Virus record (IMG/VR): IMGVR_UViG_3300032322_000898
Coordinates: 1-27,643 of that record
DNA: 27,643 nt
Direction: 5' to 3' (one strand)
DNA from: a virus
Part shown: positions 16,769 through 22,927 of the stretch, in pieces
How positions within the stretch are numbered: the stretch's first letter is position 1
Layout: every line of letters starts with the position of its first letter
Made by a program: the position numbers and the translations under genes
Notes under the pieces: generated by a model
What the model was told of the DNA's origin: nothing
Database searches by the model: none
Seen by the model: only the letters and a program-made list of their open reading frames with translations

Positions 16769-17013
16769 CTCCCACCTCGTGCCGTCATTTGACCGGCTAG
16801 AAACGCGGCTTTGTATGCCCCGTCGTTTGTGTTAGCGCGCATTAGTTGTTCTTTGAGGTGGTTAATCTCAACTTGAGATTGCTTATCTGCCGCCTCCCAT
16901 CCTGCCGTGAACGCATCATGTACGTGTCCTTCCATCGGGTGGTATCCGCCCATCGGCATGTTCTGTCCGTGAGTTTCTTTCCACCACTTCTGCCACGCTT
17001 CACCCTTGGTCAT
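16759..17013 (-). CDS. Small hypothetical protein with WKETHG and AFLAGQMTARG segments
   Basis: An 84-residue protein with an N-terminal EAWQKWWKETHG helix, Gly/His/Met-rich middle (GYHPMEGHVHDAFTAGWEAA) and a helical C-terminal half. The 'DAFTAGWEAA' segment is a recurrent motif in small phage proteins of unknown role. It overlaps the upstream gene by 14 bp and the next by 10 bp. Confidence 0.7.
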   Translation of the reverse strand: MTKGEAWQKWWKETHGQNMPMGGYHPMEGHVHDAFTAGWEAADKQSQVEINHLKEQLMRANTNDGAYKAAFLAGQMTARGGSWK

Positions 17014-17188
17014 TTACATTCTCCGAGTATTTAGCCCAAACCTCTTTGGGCATTTCGATTGTCATTACGCGATAGTTGCATAAGGAACATACCCTGCGCC
17101 GCTCGACCCAATCAAAATTTCTAGCAGGGTCTTTCCACTGCCGGGTATCTTTAGTTCTCATCGATTCAAAGCATTCAGGACACTTCAT
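17000..17188 (-). CDS. NrdR-like zinc-ribbon protein, 62 residues
   Basis: Starts MKCPECFESMRTKDTRQW and contains RRRVCSLCNYRVMTIE. The CPxC...CxxC pairs plus the 'K-D-(S/T)-R ... RRRxC' spacing match the N-terminal zinc ribbon of the bacterial ribonucleotide reductase regulator NrdR. The ATP-cone that makes up the rest of NrdR is absent. It may bind DNA or act as a truncated regulator; no ribonucleotide reductase gene is visible here. Start ATG overlaps the previous stop as ATGA. Confidence 0.75.
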   Translation of the reverse strand: MKCPECFESMRTKDTRQWKDPARNFDWVERRRVCSLCNYRVMTIEMPKEVWAKYSENVNDQG

Positions 17189-17415
17189 AGGTACACGTGC
17201 GAGATCCAGTCAGTCTCAGGGTTCTGCGCATACATCATTTCGTGCCGCACCTTAGCGCCCATCAGTTGTAGTTCTTGCAAAGTCTTGGTCTTCCCGCCAT
17301 AGGTCACCCACTCTTTAGGGTTTTTTACGTGCGGCACATACATCGCGATCCCGTGCATAAAGCACGGTTGCAGGGTCACTTCAAGTTCTGGCGTAGGTTT
17401 TGCTTTGGCCTTCAT
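17185..17415 (-). CDS. Small hypothetical protein, 76 residues
   Basis: Starts MKAKAKPTPELEVTLQPCFM at the ATG at 17415, with GAGG 5 nt upstream; the longer frame is the shadow of the exonuclease gene. A 'GGKTKTLQELQLMGAKVRHE' segment follows. Not recognised. It is 7 bp downstream of the exonuclease gene and joined to the NrdR-like gene by ATGA. Confidence 0.65.
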   Translation of the reverse strand: MKAKAKPTPELEVTLQPCFMHGIAMYVPHVKNPKEWVTYGGKTKTLQELQLMGAKVRHEMMYAQNPETDWISHVYL

Positions 17416-17422
17416 ACGGTCC

Positions 17423-18094
17423 TCAGTGTTTAGGGTTAAATTCACAAGACGTAACAACACACCACGGGCAGAGCGGCGTCTGCCGTGGATTCCACACATC
17501 GTTCTCAAACGCTGCTTCAAGGCGAGCAACCCGCTCGCGGTACTCCCACCACGCCTTCTCAGCTTCACCGCGCTCCATCGACATCGTGACCATGTCGTTC
17601 TTCACAACAAACAACAGCGCCGACTTCACTTGGCGGATATGCGGGAAGTGAATGAACACCATCAGCGACATCAACTTTAGCTGGTCAGTGTCCGGGTAGC
17701 GGTTATTCCCAGTCTTATAGTCAGCTACCCACGCAGTCAGATCGTCATCGTCCACGATCAAAAGGTCCGCAATCCCGCGTGCCCACATATTGTCCGCAGC
17801 CCATGCGCAGGGTTTGAGGTCGCTAGTCACCGCCATCTGGTACTCGGTCAGCTTGCGTCCGTTCTTTGATATCAGCGCATCGAGCACAGGCTGAACAAAC
17901 TCAAACTGCGCCGGCAACGGCGTGCCATGCGCCACATAAAACTCGGCTGCGGTGTGTAGTTCCTTGCCGTATAGGGTGGCCTGCGTGTCCGTGAACGGGT
18001 AGTTCTTGAGTACTTTGACCTCATGGTAGCGGCGCGCGCAGCCCTCGAAATCTTTGAGGCTGGAGTGACTCCACGTAACTTTCTTTTCAATCAT
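17423..18094 (-). CDS. PD-(D/E)XK exonuclease, Cas4/RecB-like, with probable 4Fe-4S cysteines
   Basis: A 223-residue nuclease. The catalytic core is visible as H47 (LHTAAEFY), D110 (RGIADLLIV), D125 and K127 (VADYKTG) and Q138 (DTDQLKLMS), the order of RecB-family PD-(D/E)XK exonucleases. One cysteine near the N-terminus (C19, in FEGCARRYH) and three near the C-terminus (C209, C212, C217, in CPWCVVTSC) reproduce the pattern that holds a 4Fe-4S cluster in Cas4 and AddB. It probably trims DNA ends during phage recombination or replication. It follows the polymerase with an ATGA junction, so the two are co-translated. No Cas1 or Cas2 is nearby, so a CRISPR role is not supported. Confidence 0.88.
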   Translation of the reverse strand: MIEKKVTWSHSSLKDFEGCARRYHEVKVLKNYPFTDTQATLYGKELHTAAEFYVAHGTPLPAQFEFVQPVLDALISKNGRKLTEYQMAVTSDLKPCAWAADNMWARGIADLLIVDDDDLTAWVADYKTGNNRYPDTDQLKLMSLMVFIHFPHIRQVKSALLFVVKNDMVTMSMERGEAEKAWWEYRERVARLEAAFENDVWNPRQTPLCPWCVVTSCEFNPKH

Positions 18095-20916
18095 TGCTTG
18101 GCATCCCCGTAACGTAAGTTCGTACCGCCATCAGCAGCCAGAGGTATCCCCGGCATGTAAGACGGCTCCATTGTCATCTGCTCAATCACCCAGTCGAGTG
18201 CCTCTTGAGCTTCATCCTCGGGCGCCAGCGCGATCAATTCATCGTGCACAGTCCCCACCACAGGGTAGCGTCTAGATACGCGCAGCATGCCGTCTGTCAT
18301 CACGATCCGCGCGAGTGCTTGGGTGATGTTGTTGGTGATCTTCCCGGCGTAAAGCTTCGTCGCATCCTTGCCGTACACCCAGTTGCCGTCTTCGTCTTTG
18401 CGCAGGTTGGGGTAGCGGATCTTCATGCCGTTAGGTAGCTCGATCTCGCCCTTGCGGAAGGTCAGGCATTTGTATGTGTACTCTTTACCCTCCACTAGGC
18501 AGTCCACCATCAGCTTCGTACACAGCGCCCACAGGCCAACAACCGGGTAGGCCGTCTGTCTGTAGATGTCAATAATTTGCTTGGCGGCAACCGCATGAAT
18601 AGCTAACTCTTCAAGCGTGCAGGTGTGTGGAATGTCCAGCAGGCGAGCCTCGGTCTCGCGCCACTCGAAGAATTTTTTAGCTAGTGCCTTGTTGACCCCA
18701 AGTTGCTTGGCAAAATTTGCTTGATACCGGATCGGCGGCGCCCCGAGGAACCCCACCATTAATTGGGACGCGAATGACGCCCACCCGAGGCCGTACCCAC
18801 AGTTGTGCACGATGAGCGGGCCTGCGTCAGTCAGGATTGTGTAGCGATTCCTCGGCCCTGCGAAGGCGATGTCGTAGGTCTGCATTCTCTGCTTCGAGGG
18901 CAATGATGCGCTGCTTGAGTTCTTCAAACCCTCTTGCAGATAAGCGCCGCTTGTTGGACATGTTGACGCTGCGCGTAACAAACCGAAGGTTGCCGGGTTC
19001 GTAGCCTTTGCTGTTGTCTGTCCGATCAAGCTGTAACTCGGGAACATCCCAGCCATCAAGGGAGACAAGGTATCGAAGAAACTCGACACGATTCTCAATC
19101 CACGGCGCATATACCGTAATGCCGCGCCCACCATAGTCTGGATAGACCGAGCTATTTGGGTTTGTGCAGCGGACAATGATTGCGCTAATCCTGTCGAGAA
19201 GCCGGTCGCGATGGTCGCGGTCTGGGCAAATTGCGTAATACCCTTGCCGTTCCCAACGTGTTTCGATGGACTTCCGTTTTGCACATCGGTCGCATCGCGT
19301 ACTCCTTCCGTGCCGAATGTTGTCTCGGTTAACGAAACCTTCCCATCCGCAAGAACAGCGCATGATTGGTTGGAAATTTTTACCTCTGTGCTCCCACCCC
19401 ATGCAGGTGAGTTCCCCAATGACAGCGCCGACTTCAAAAGGGAAGGGTTTGCTAGGACCGCGCACCACTCCGCCCATCCATGTTCCGTCAGAATTTCGTG
19501 GTCCGAAGTTGCGCTGATCCCCAGCGCTGTCAGCACTTCCTTCTCGCCCTGCGGTACTACTCCCTGATGACATACCCACTCCTCTCCATCCCAGACCGTA
19601 TCCGTAGCCTGTACCCTTACTATAGGCACCCACCCGCGATTCGTCAAGACCGAAGTGTCCGGACCAAAACATCCCAACAAAGCGGACTTTGCCGACTGCC
19701 TTAATTCTGGGTTTGATTCCTTAGTCATGCCGGGTATGTTGAACATCTGCGCACCAAACGCTGCGTATGGGTCCGCGCCTGAACGGAAGATGTCCAGCAT
19801 ATCCTCGTAGTCCGAGAGCCAAGCGAGCACGCGCGGCTCGATCTGGGATAGGTCGCCCACCACTATCGTGTGGCCCATCGGCGCTAGTATCGCCTTGCGT
19901 AGGAAACTCCCACGCTTTAGGTTCTGCATGTTGATCGCACTGCCCTTGCTTGCAGTCCAGCGTCCCGTAGTGGCGCCGTAATAGCTCAGCGGTACAGGTA
20001 ATGCACCCCGCTTACTAATGTCTAGGAACCGCTGCGCACGGGTGCGCTCGGTCGTGCTCTTCACCTTCAGCCTAGCCTCGCAGAGCAGCGCCGCTGCTTC
20101 GTTCTCACCGTTCATGATGGCAAGGAACATGGCGTCGTTCTTGGCCAGTGCTAGCGTCTCCTCACCCGTGGTCTTGCTGATTTTTCTAGGCGCGGGTACG
20201 CCAACAGCTTCGAGTAGCGCAGCAAACTTCGGGTTGGATGCCAGATCAGCGTCTGTGATGCCGAGGTTAATCAGTAGTGCTTCGCGCTGCGCGCGCTCCT
20301 CATCGATGGCCTTGGCCAGCATCGTCCCGTCGAGAATTAAGCGCGGCTGTGTGTACATCCGCAGCGTCAGATCAATTAAGCGTAGTTCCTTGGATGGGTA
20401 TCCGGCAGATAGCCGTACAAAAATCTCTTCGCACAGCATCACATCATGCGCGCAGTACTCGGCTAACTCTGCCTCGATCTCGGGCGTTAGTTCCTCGAGT
20501 CCGTCTGTGTTGTGTACCGCGTTGCCCTTGGGCGGCAGATCAAATTCCTGAGCTAGCAGTGCCAACGAGTTTCCTTGCTCGACTCCACGTAGGGCGCGGG
20601 CCATGCTGAGCGTGTCCAGAATAAAACATGGGTGACAGTCGTACTTCCACTCAAGTATTGATACGTCGAACTGGGCGTTGTGCGCAAGGATTGCTGTCTG
20701 AGTCCAGTCGTACTGCATGAGCGCGTCATGCAAGTCTTCGCCGTTGTACCAGCGCGGGGGTTCGTCCGATCCATACTCATGCAGGCAAGCACCGAAAGCT
20801 TTAAACCTTGGGTCGCGAATGTATTCCTCCGTTGTCATCTTGGACAACGTATAGTCTGCTTTAGACCAGCGCGTCTCGAAGTCAATGGTGACTATTTGTT
20901 TGAAGGGTTTGGTCAT
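18091..20916 (-). CDS. Family A DNA polymerase (3'-5' exonuclease + polymerase) containing an intein
   Basis: A 941-residue precursor; removing the intein leaves about 651. Exonuclease motifs are IDFET (D12, E14), AHNAQFDVS (N80, D84) and YCAHD (Y154, D158), i.e. the DEDDy type. There is no 5'-3' exonuclease domain. Polymerase motifs are SYYGATTGRW (311-320), motif A DLSQIEPRVLAW (355-366), O-helix RQSAKSALLG (406-415) continuing after the intein as CGYGLGW (706-712), and motif C VHDELI (890-895). The intein interrupts the O-helix. All catalytic residues are present, so the spliced enzyme should be the phage replicase. The ATG at 20916 follows a 6-bp gap after the upstream gene with only a weak GGA leader; the exonuclease gene follows with an ATGA overlap. 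Confidence 0.92.
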   Translation of the reverse strand: MTKPFKQIVTIDFETRWSKADYTLSKMTTEEYIRDPRFKAFGACLHEYGSDEPPRWYNGEDLHDALMQYDWTQTAILAHNAQFDVSILEWKYDCHPCFILDTLSMARALRGVEQGNSLALLAQEFDLPPKGNAVHNTDGLEELTPEIEAELAEYCAHDVMLCEEIFVRLSAGYPSKELRLIDLTLRMYTQPRLILDGTMLAKAIDEERAQREALLINLGITDADLASNPKFAALLEAVGVPAPRKISKTTGEETLALAKNDAMFLAIMNGENEAAALLCEARLKVKSTTERTRAQRFLDISKRGALPVPLSYYGATTGRWTASKGSAINMQNLKRGSFLRKAILAPMGHTIVVGDLSQIEPRVLAWLSDYEDMLDIFRSGADPYAAFGAQMFNIPGMTKESNPELRQSAKSALLGCFGPDTSVLTNRGWVPIVRVQATDTVWDGEEWVCHQGVVPQGEKEVLTALGISATSDHEILTEHGWAEWCAVLANPSLLKSALSLGNSPAWGGSTEVKISNQSCAVLADGKVSLTETTFGTEGVRDATDVQNGSPSKHVGNGKGITQFAQTATIATGFSTGLAQSLSAAQTQIARSIQTMVGAALRYMRRGLRIVSSFFDTLSPLMAGMFPSYSLIGQTTAKATNPATFGLLRAASTCPTSGAYLQEGLKNSSSASLPSKQRMQTYDIAFAGPRNRYTILTDAGPLIVHNCGYGLGWASFASQLMVGFLGAPPIRYQANFAKQLGVNKALAKKFFEWRETEARLLDIPHTCTLEELAIHAVAAKQIIDIYRQTAYPVVGLWALCTKLMVDCLVEGKEYTYKCLTFRKGEIELPNGMKIRYPNLRKDEDGNWVYGKDATKLYAGKITNNITQALARIVMTDGMLRVSRRYPVVGTVHDELIALAPEDEAQEALDWVIEQMTMEPSYMPGIPLAADGGTNLRYGDAKQ
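18827..19573 (-). CDS. Nested homing-endonuclease-like protein in an alternate frame of the intein
   Basis: A 248-residue reading frame lies wholly inside the intein DNA, on the same strand but in a different frame. Residue numbers below count from the first ATG at 19672; subtract 33 for the shorter start. A zinc-ribbon-like part has CSCGW (C106, C108) and CDRC (C127, C130). The core has RCTNPNSSVYPDYGGRGITV (169-188), LDRTDN (215-220), GYEPGNLRF (223-231) and Asn237/Asn240. These order-conserved motifs match a phage HNH-like homing endonuclease family that ends in a basic, coiled tail. I choose the ATG at 19573 because AGGAG lies 5 nt upstream; the ATGs at 19672 and 19477 have poor leaders. 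Family known; nesting inferred to be functional. Catalytic residues are not assigned. Confidence 0.8.
   Translation of the reverse strand: MSSGSSTAGREGSADSAGDQRNFGPRNSDGTWMGGVVRGPSKPFPFEVGAVIGELTCMGWEHRGKNFQPIMRCSCGWEGFVNRDNIRHGRSTRCDRCAKRKSIETRWERQGYYAICPDRDHRDRLLDRISAIIVRCTNPNSSVYPDYGGRGITVYAPWIENRVEFLRYLVSLDGWDVPELQLDRTDNSKGYEPGNLRFVTRSVNMSNKRRLSARGFEELKQRIIALEAENADLRHRLRRAEESLHNPD
19571..19587 (-). promoter_or_regulatory. Internal Shine-Dalgarno and start codon for the nested endonuclease
   Basis: On the minus strand GGAGAGGAG (19587-19579) precedes ATG (19573-19571) by 5 nt. In the polymerase frame the same bases encode Gly-Glu-Glu of the intein block A region, so the site is inside a coding sequence. 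It is the best ribosome-binding site in this stretch and would let ribosomes begin the endonuclease on the polymerase message. Confidence 0.6.
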
Positions 20917-20922
20917 TGGGTG

Positions 20923-21183
20923 TTAGTTCCACTGTTCTCTTGGTGGCGCATCCGCCGTGGCCCTATCAATCAGGTCTTGCATCAGCGCGTTGGCGCTGTG
21001 TATTAGATTGCACACTACGTCTGGCCCCGCGTTAAATGTTAGGACCGTCAGGTACTTCTCGTCCTCGTGCGAGTAAAGAAACAGCCCACGCCCCTTGGCG
21101 CCTTCCTCCATACATTTCTCGACGCAGGCACTTAGCTCTAAAAACCGCTTCTCTTTAAGTTGCTTTACTTCTTTGTCGTCCAT
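20923..21183 (-). CDS. Small hypothetical protein upstream of the polymerase
   Basis: An 86-residue protein starting MDDKEVKQLKEKRFLELSAC, with two near-N-terminal cysteines and an amphipathic helix. Its middle (RGLFLYSHEDEKYLTVLTFN) is beta-rich. Not recognised. It overlaps the VRR-NUC gene by 19 bp and ends 6 bp before the polymerase start, so it is likely co-transcribed. Confidence 0.65.
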   Translation of the reverse strand: MDDKEVKQLKEKRFLELSACVEKCMEEGAKGRGLFLYSHEDEKYLTVLTFNAGPDVVCNLIHSANALMQDLIDRATADAPPREQWN

Positions 21184-21464
21184 TCCAATAGCTCCGTAAG
21201 TACGTGTAGGGTGTCTTCGTTGATCACTAGGGCGTAGCCGCCCGCGTCAAATATCCTCTGGATGTTGTGCTTTTGAAGTTCGGTGGGCTGGTTGTTCCCA
21301 GCCTTGGCCTCGATGCCGATGAAGCGCCCGTTACAGCACACCAAGAAGTCCGGCACTCCGTGGGCACCCATGCCATTACTGACAGGCATTACCCAGTAGG
21401 CTTCAAACTCGTCGAGGATGGCGCGGATCTTTTTCTTGACCAGCGCTTCGGGTTTTATTCCCAT
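21165..21464 (-). CDS. VRR-NUC domain nuclease
   Basis: A 99-residue stand-alone VRR-NUC protein starting MGIKPEALVKKKIRAILDEF. The catalytic segment is GVPDFLVCCNGRFIGIEAKA, giving D39, E52 and K54, followed by Q64 in the helix (TELQKHNIQ). This is the PD-(D/E)XK-type nuclease fold that phages carry as a likely Holliday-junction or flap nuclease. The longer frame upstream is discounted because it runs through the previous gene. It overlaps both neighbours by 10-19 bp. Known of the family: structure-specific endonuclease activity; the substrate here is not shown. Confidence 0.85.
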   Translation of the reverse strand: MGIKPEALVKKKIRAILDEFEAYWVMPVSNGMGAHGVPDFLVCCNGRFIGIEAKAGNNQPTELQKHNIQRIFDAGGYALVINEDTLHVLTELLEWTTKK

Positions 21465-21661
21465 TTGGGTATAGCCTCTGCATCTTCTTCTAGCTCCTCC
21501 GACAGTGTTGCCGCCAGCGCTGCCGCTAAACACGTTGCGTACTTAATCTTGAACTGCGCTTCGTCTAGATTACTGTCAGTCTTAAGCTTCTCTGCTAGCG
21601 CCGCGTCGGTCGACTCAGTAATAATCTTCATTAATTCACCCATGCGGTTCTGTCTTTTCAT
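21455..21661 (-). CDS. Small hypothetical protein with acidic tail
   Basis: A 68-residue protein starting MKRQNRMGELMKIITEST; basic N-terminus, helical middle rich in Ala and Leu, and an acidic C-terminus (SEELEEDAEAIPKWE). AGGAG 7 nt before the ATG at 21661 fixes the start over a longer frame. The acidic tail with a terminal aromatic recalls SSB-type tails or small DNA mimics, but the protein is too short to claim more. It sits directly upstream of the VRR-NUC gene. Confidence 0.65.
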   Translation of the reverse strand: MKRQNRMGELMKIITESTDAALAEKLKTDSNLDEAQFKIKYATCLAAALAATLSEELEEDAEAIPKWE

Positions 21662-21662
21662 C

Positions 21663-21941
21663 TCATCTCTCCTGATCGTAGTACAGCAATGACAGTTCTT
21701 CGGCCACGAACTCAACAGCCCACGAACCTACATCCGGGTTGCCCAACAGCTTCGCCACGTATGCGTGTATGGCCGGCAAGTCTGCGTCGTTACTGAACGC
21801 CTGCCGAGCGTTCTCGTGGGTTACAAAGTTTTCTACTAGGCTGTCCGGCGTATCTTCTAGGTCGTCCATCCAGTACTCGGGTGGCATGCGGTTGTCGTAG
21901 GCGTCTTGGATTCTGTTTAGGGCTGCTTGGGTTTGCTTCAT
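21663..21941 (-). CDS. Small hypothetical acidic protein
   Basis: A 92-residue protein starting MKQTQAALNRIQDAYDNRMP, with PEYWMDDLEDTPDSLVENF and a C-terminal helical segment (WAVEFVAEELSLLYYDQER). Strongly acidic. Not recognised. The ATG at 21941 forms an ATGA junction with the DUF3310 gene's stop, which sets the start; the next gene starts 1 bp after its stop. Confidence 0.7.
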   Translation of the reverse strand: MKQTQAALNRIQDAYDNRMPPEYWMDDLEDTPDSLVENFVTHENARQAFSNDADLPAIHAYVAKLLGNPDVGSWAVEFVAEELSLLYYDQER

Positions 21942-22237
21942 TTCTGGTTCTCTGATAGGTCTTCCAGCCTGTCGATCTCTCTTTGCAAGTAGTAGCGTGC
22001 TTTGCGTAGGTCCTCTAAAGTGCGGCCTTTGTGCTCCGCTCTGGCAATATATTTGCCCACTTGCCACAGCAACGGGTTCTTCGGGAACCAGTCTTGTAGT
22101 ACCTCGATGACTTCGTAGTAGCCGAACGTGTAGTGCGCTGGCTTGTTGACTGGGTCGTTCATCTGTGGCTTTTGTGTGGGCTTTTCTGGCTGCATGATGG
22201 CGGTTGTTAGGCTCTCGCCTGTGTGTGCGTAGATCAT
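21938..22237 (-). CDS. DUF3310 family protein
   Basis: A 99-residue protein with the family signature: DPVNKPAHYTFGYYEVIEVL (residues 28-47), then GKYIARAEHKGRTLEDLRKA and YYLQREIDRLE. DUF3310 proteins are common in phages near replication or nucleotide genes; some relatives occur fused to nucleotide kinase-like regions, but no activity is shown here. The ATG at 22237 is fixed by an ATGA overlap with the upstream stop; later ATGs (22195, 22162) would leave only the domain. Confidence 0.88.
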   Translation of the reverse strand: MIYAHTGESLTTAIMQPEKPTQKPQMNDPVNKPAHYTFGYYEVIEVLQDWFPKNPLLWQVGKYIARAEHKGRTLEDLRKARYYLQREIDRLEDLSENQK

Positions 22238-22857
22238 TTGAACATCTCGTTGAGTGCGTTGCGTAACTGGTGTGCGGTGCGCACGTTGAGCATGGACAGG
22301 ATCATCTCCACATCTTGCTCGACAGTGTTGGGTTTTTGCTGCACGTGCACCATGCGTGTGTGCGTAGGTGCCGGCGTGGGTTCGTTGATTGGATATGTCG
22401 TCTTGGGTTTTGGCGTGGGCTTGGCCTTAGCTTTGGGCTTTGGTCCGGGCTTGTTCTTTTTAGGCTTGGCTGGGTACTCCATCGTGGCTACGGCTGTGAG
22501 CAAGCGTATCGGTGCATACTCCGGTTGGAGGGAGTAGAGCGTTTTGTTTTTGTCTTGGTGGATAAGCCCCGACTTGATCATCTGATATACGTACGTTGAC
22601 GTTGTGGACAGCCCCACGCTTTGATCTGCAAGCGCAACTGAGACTTCCTTTATGTTTTTACCCGGATTGGCCATGATGTAGTCGAACACCAGCTTGGCTT
22701 TGGATGGCTTCGTTTGGGTTGGCGCAGCCGGTGCAGGTTCTGGTTGTGTGGCTTGCTCTGGCGTGAGCCAAGTGTGCGTTGGTTCTTGCTTTGGTTGCGT
22801 GACCTGCGTGTTCCAGTCTTCGATTGCGCTGCGTAGCGCTTCCTTCAGTGCAGTCAT
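22234..22857 (-). CDS. Winged-helix protein with Lys/Pro-rich linker
   Basis: A 207-residue protein. The N-terminus (MTALKEALRSAIEDW) is a short helix, then a Pro/Thr/Gln linker. A winged-helix domain follows (about residues 52-115: KLVFDYIMANPGKNIKEVSV, TSTYVYQMIKSGLI, YSL wing). A very basic Lys/Pro linker then leads to a C-terminal helix (VEMILSMLNVRTAHQLRNAL). The layout suggests a DNA-binding regulator or replication initiator-type factor; which is unknown. The start at 22857 has GAGG 8 nt upstream and lies just below a clear promoter. It heads the operon that includes DUF3310, VRR-NUC and the polymerase. Confidence 0.75.
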   Translation of the reverse strand: MTALKEALRSAIEDWNTQVTQPKQEPTHTWLTPEQATQPEPAPAAPTQTKPSKAKLVFDYIMANPGKNIKEVSVALADQSVGLSTTSTYVYQMIKSGLIHQDKNKTLYSLQPEYAPIRLLTAVATMEYPAKPKKNKPGPKPKAKAKPTPKPKTTYPINEPTPAPTHTRMVHVQQKPNTVEQDVEMILSMLNVRTAHQLRNALNEMFK

Positions 22858-22889
22858 TACCGATCCTCGGTTTGGTTGATTGAGAGTGT

Positions 22890-22919
22890 ATCTTAGTTTG
22901 ACTTCTGATTCTGAGTCAA
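22890..22919 (-). promoter_or_regulatory. Sigma70-like promoter for the winged-helix/polymerase operon
   Basis: On the minus strand TTGACT (22919-22914) and TAAGAT (22895-22890) are 18 bp apart, about 33 bp above the start codon at 22857. An inverted repeat gtcaa-gcgt-ttgac (22915-22928) covers the -35 box, and gtttgac copies lie at 22896 and 22922, so the promoter is probably controlled. Confidence 0.65.
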
Positions 22920-22927
22920 GCGTTTGA

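Larger units (their letters stand above)
18802..19671 (-). mobile_element. Intein inside the polymerase O-helix (290 residues)
   Basis: The splicing element spans polymerase residues 416-705. Block A begins C416 (CFGPDTSVLTNRGWVPI). Block B is ATSDHEILTEHGW (469-481), with the T-x-x-H catalytic pair. Block F is YDIAFAGPRNRYTI (681-694). Block G ends IVHN (702-705) with a Cys at +1 (C706). All residues of class 1 splicing are present. Between blocks B and F, where a normal intein carries an in-frame endonuclease domain, this frame is Ser/Ala/Thr-rich and looks non-globular. The same DNA encodes an endonuclease in another frame. The family 'AGPRNR' block F is familiar from phage polymerase inteins. 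Confidence 0.9.

Noticed and set aside
17423-18094. CRISPR-associated Cas4
   Set aside because: The nuclease fold matches, but the gene is coupled to a DNA polymerase, with no cas1 or cas2; a phage recombination exonuclease is simpler.
18827-19672. Programmed frameshift from the polymerase into the endonuclease frame
   Set aside because: I see no clear slippery heptamer with a downstream hairpin at the junction, and an internal ribosome-binding site explains expression more simply.
19211-19704. Plus-strand open frames opposite the intein (for example 19211-19567 and 19480-19704)
   Set aside because: They are antisense shadows of the two genuine minus-strand frames, with low-complexity products and no start signals.
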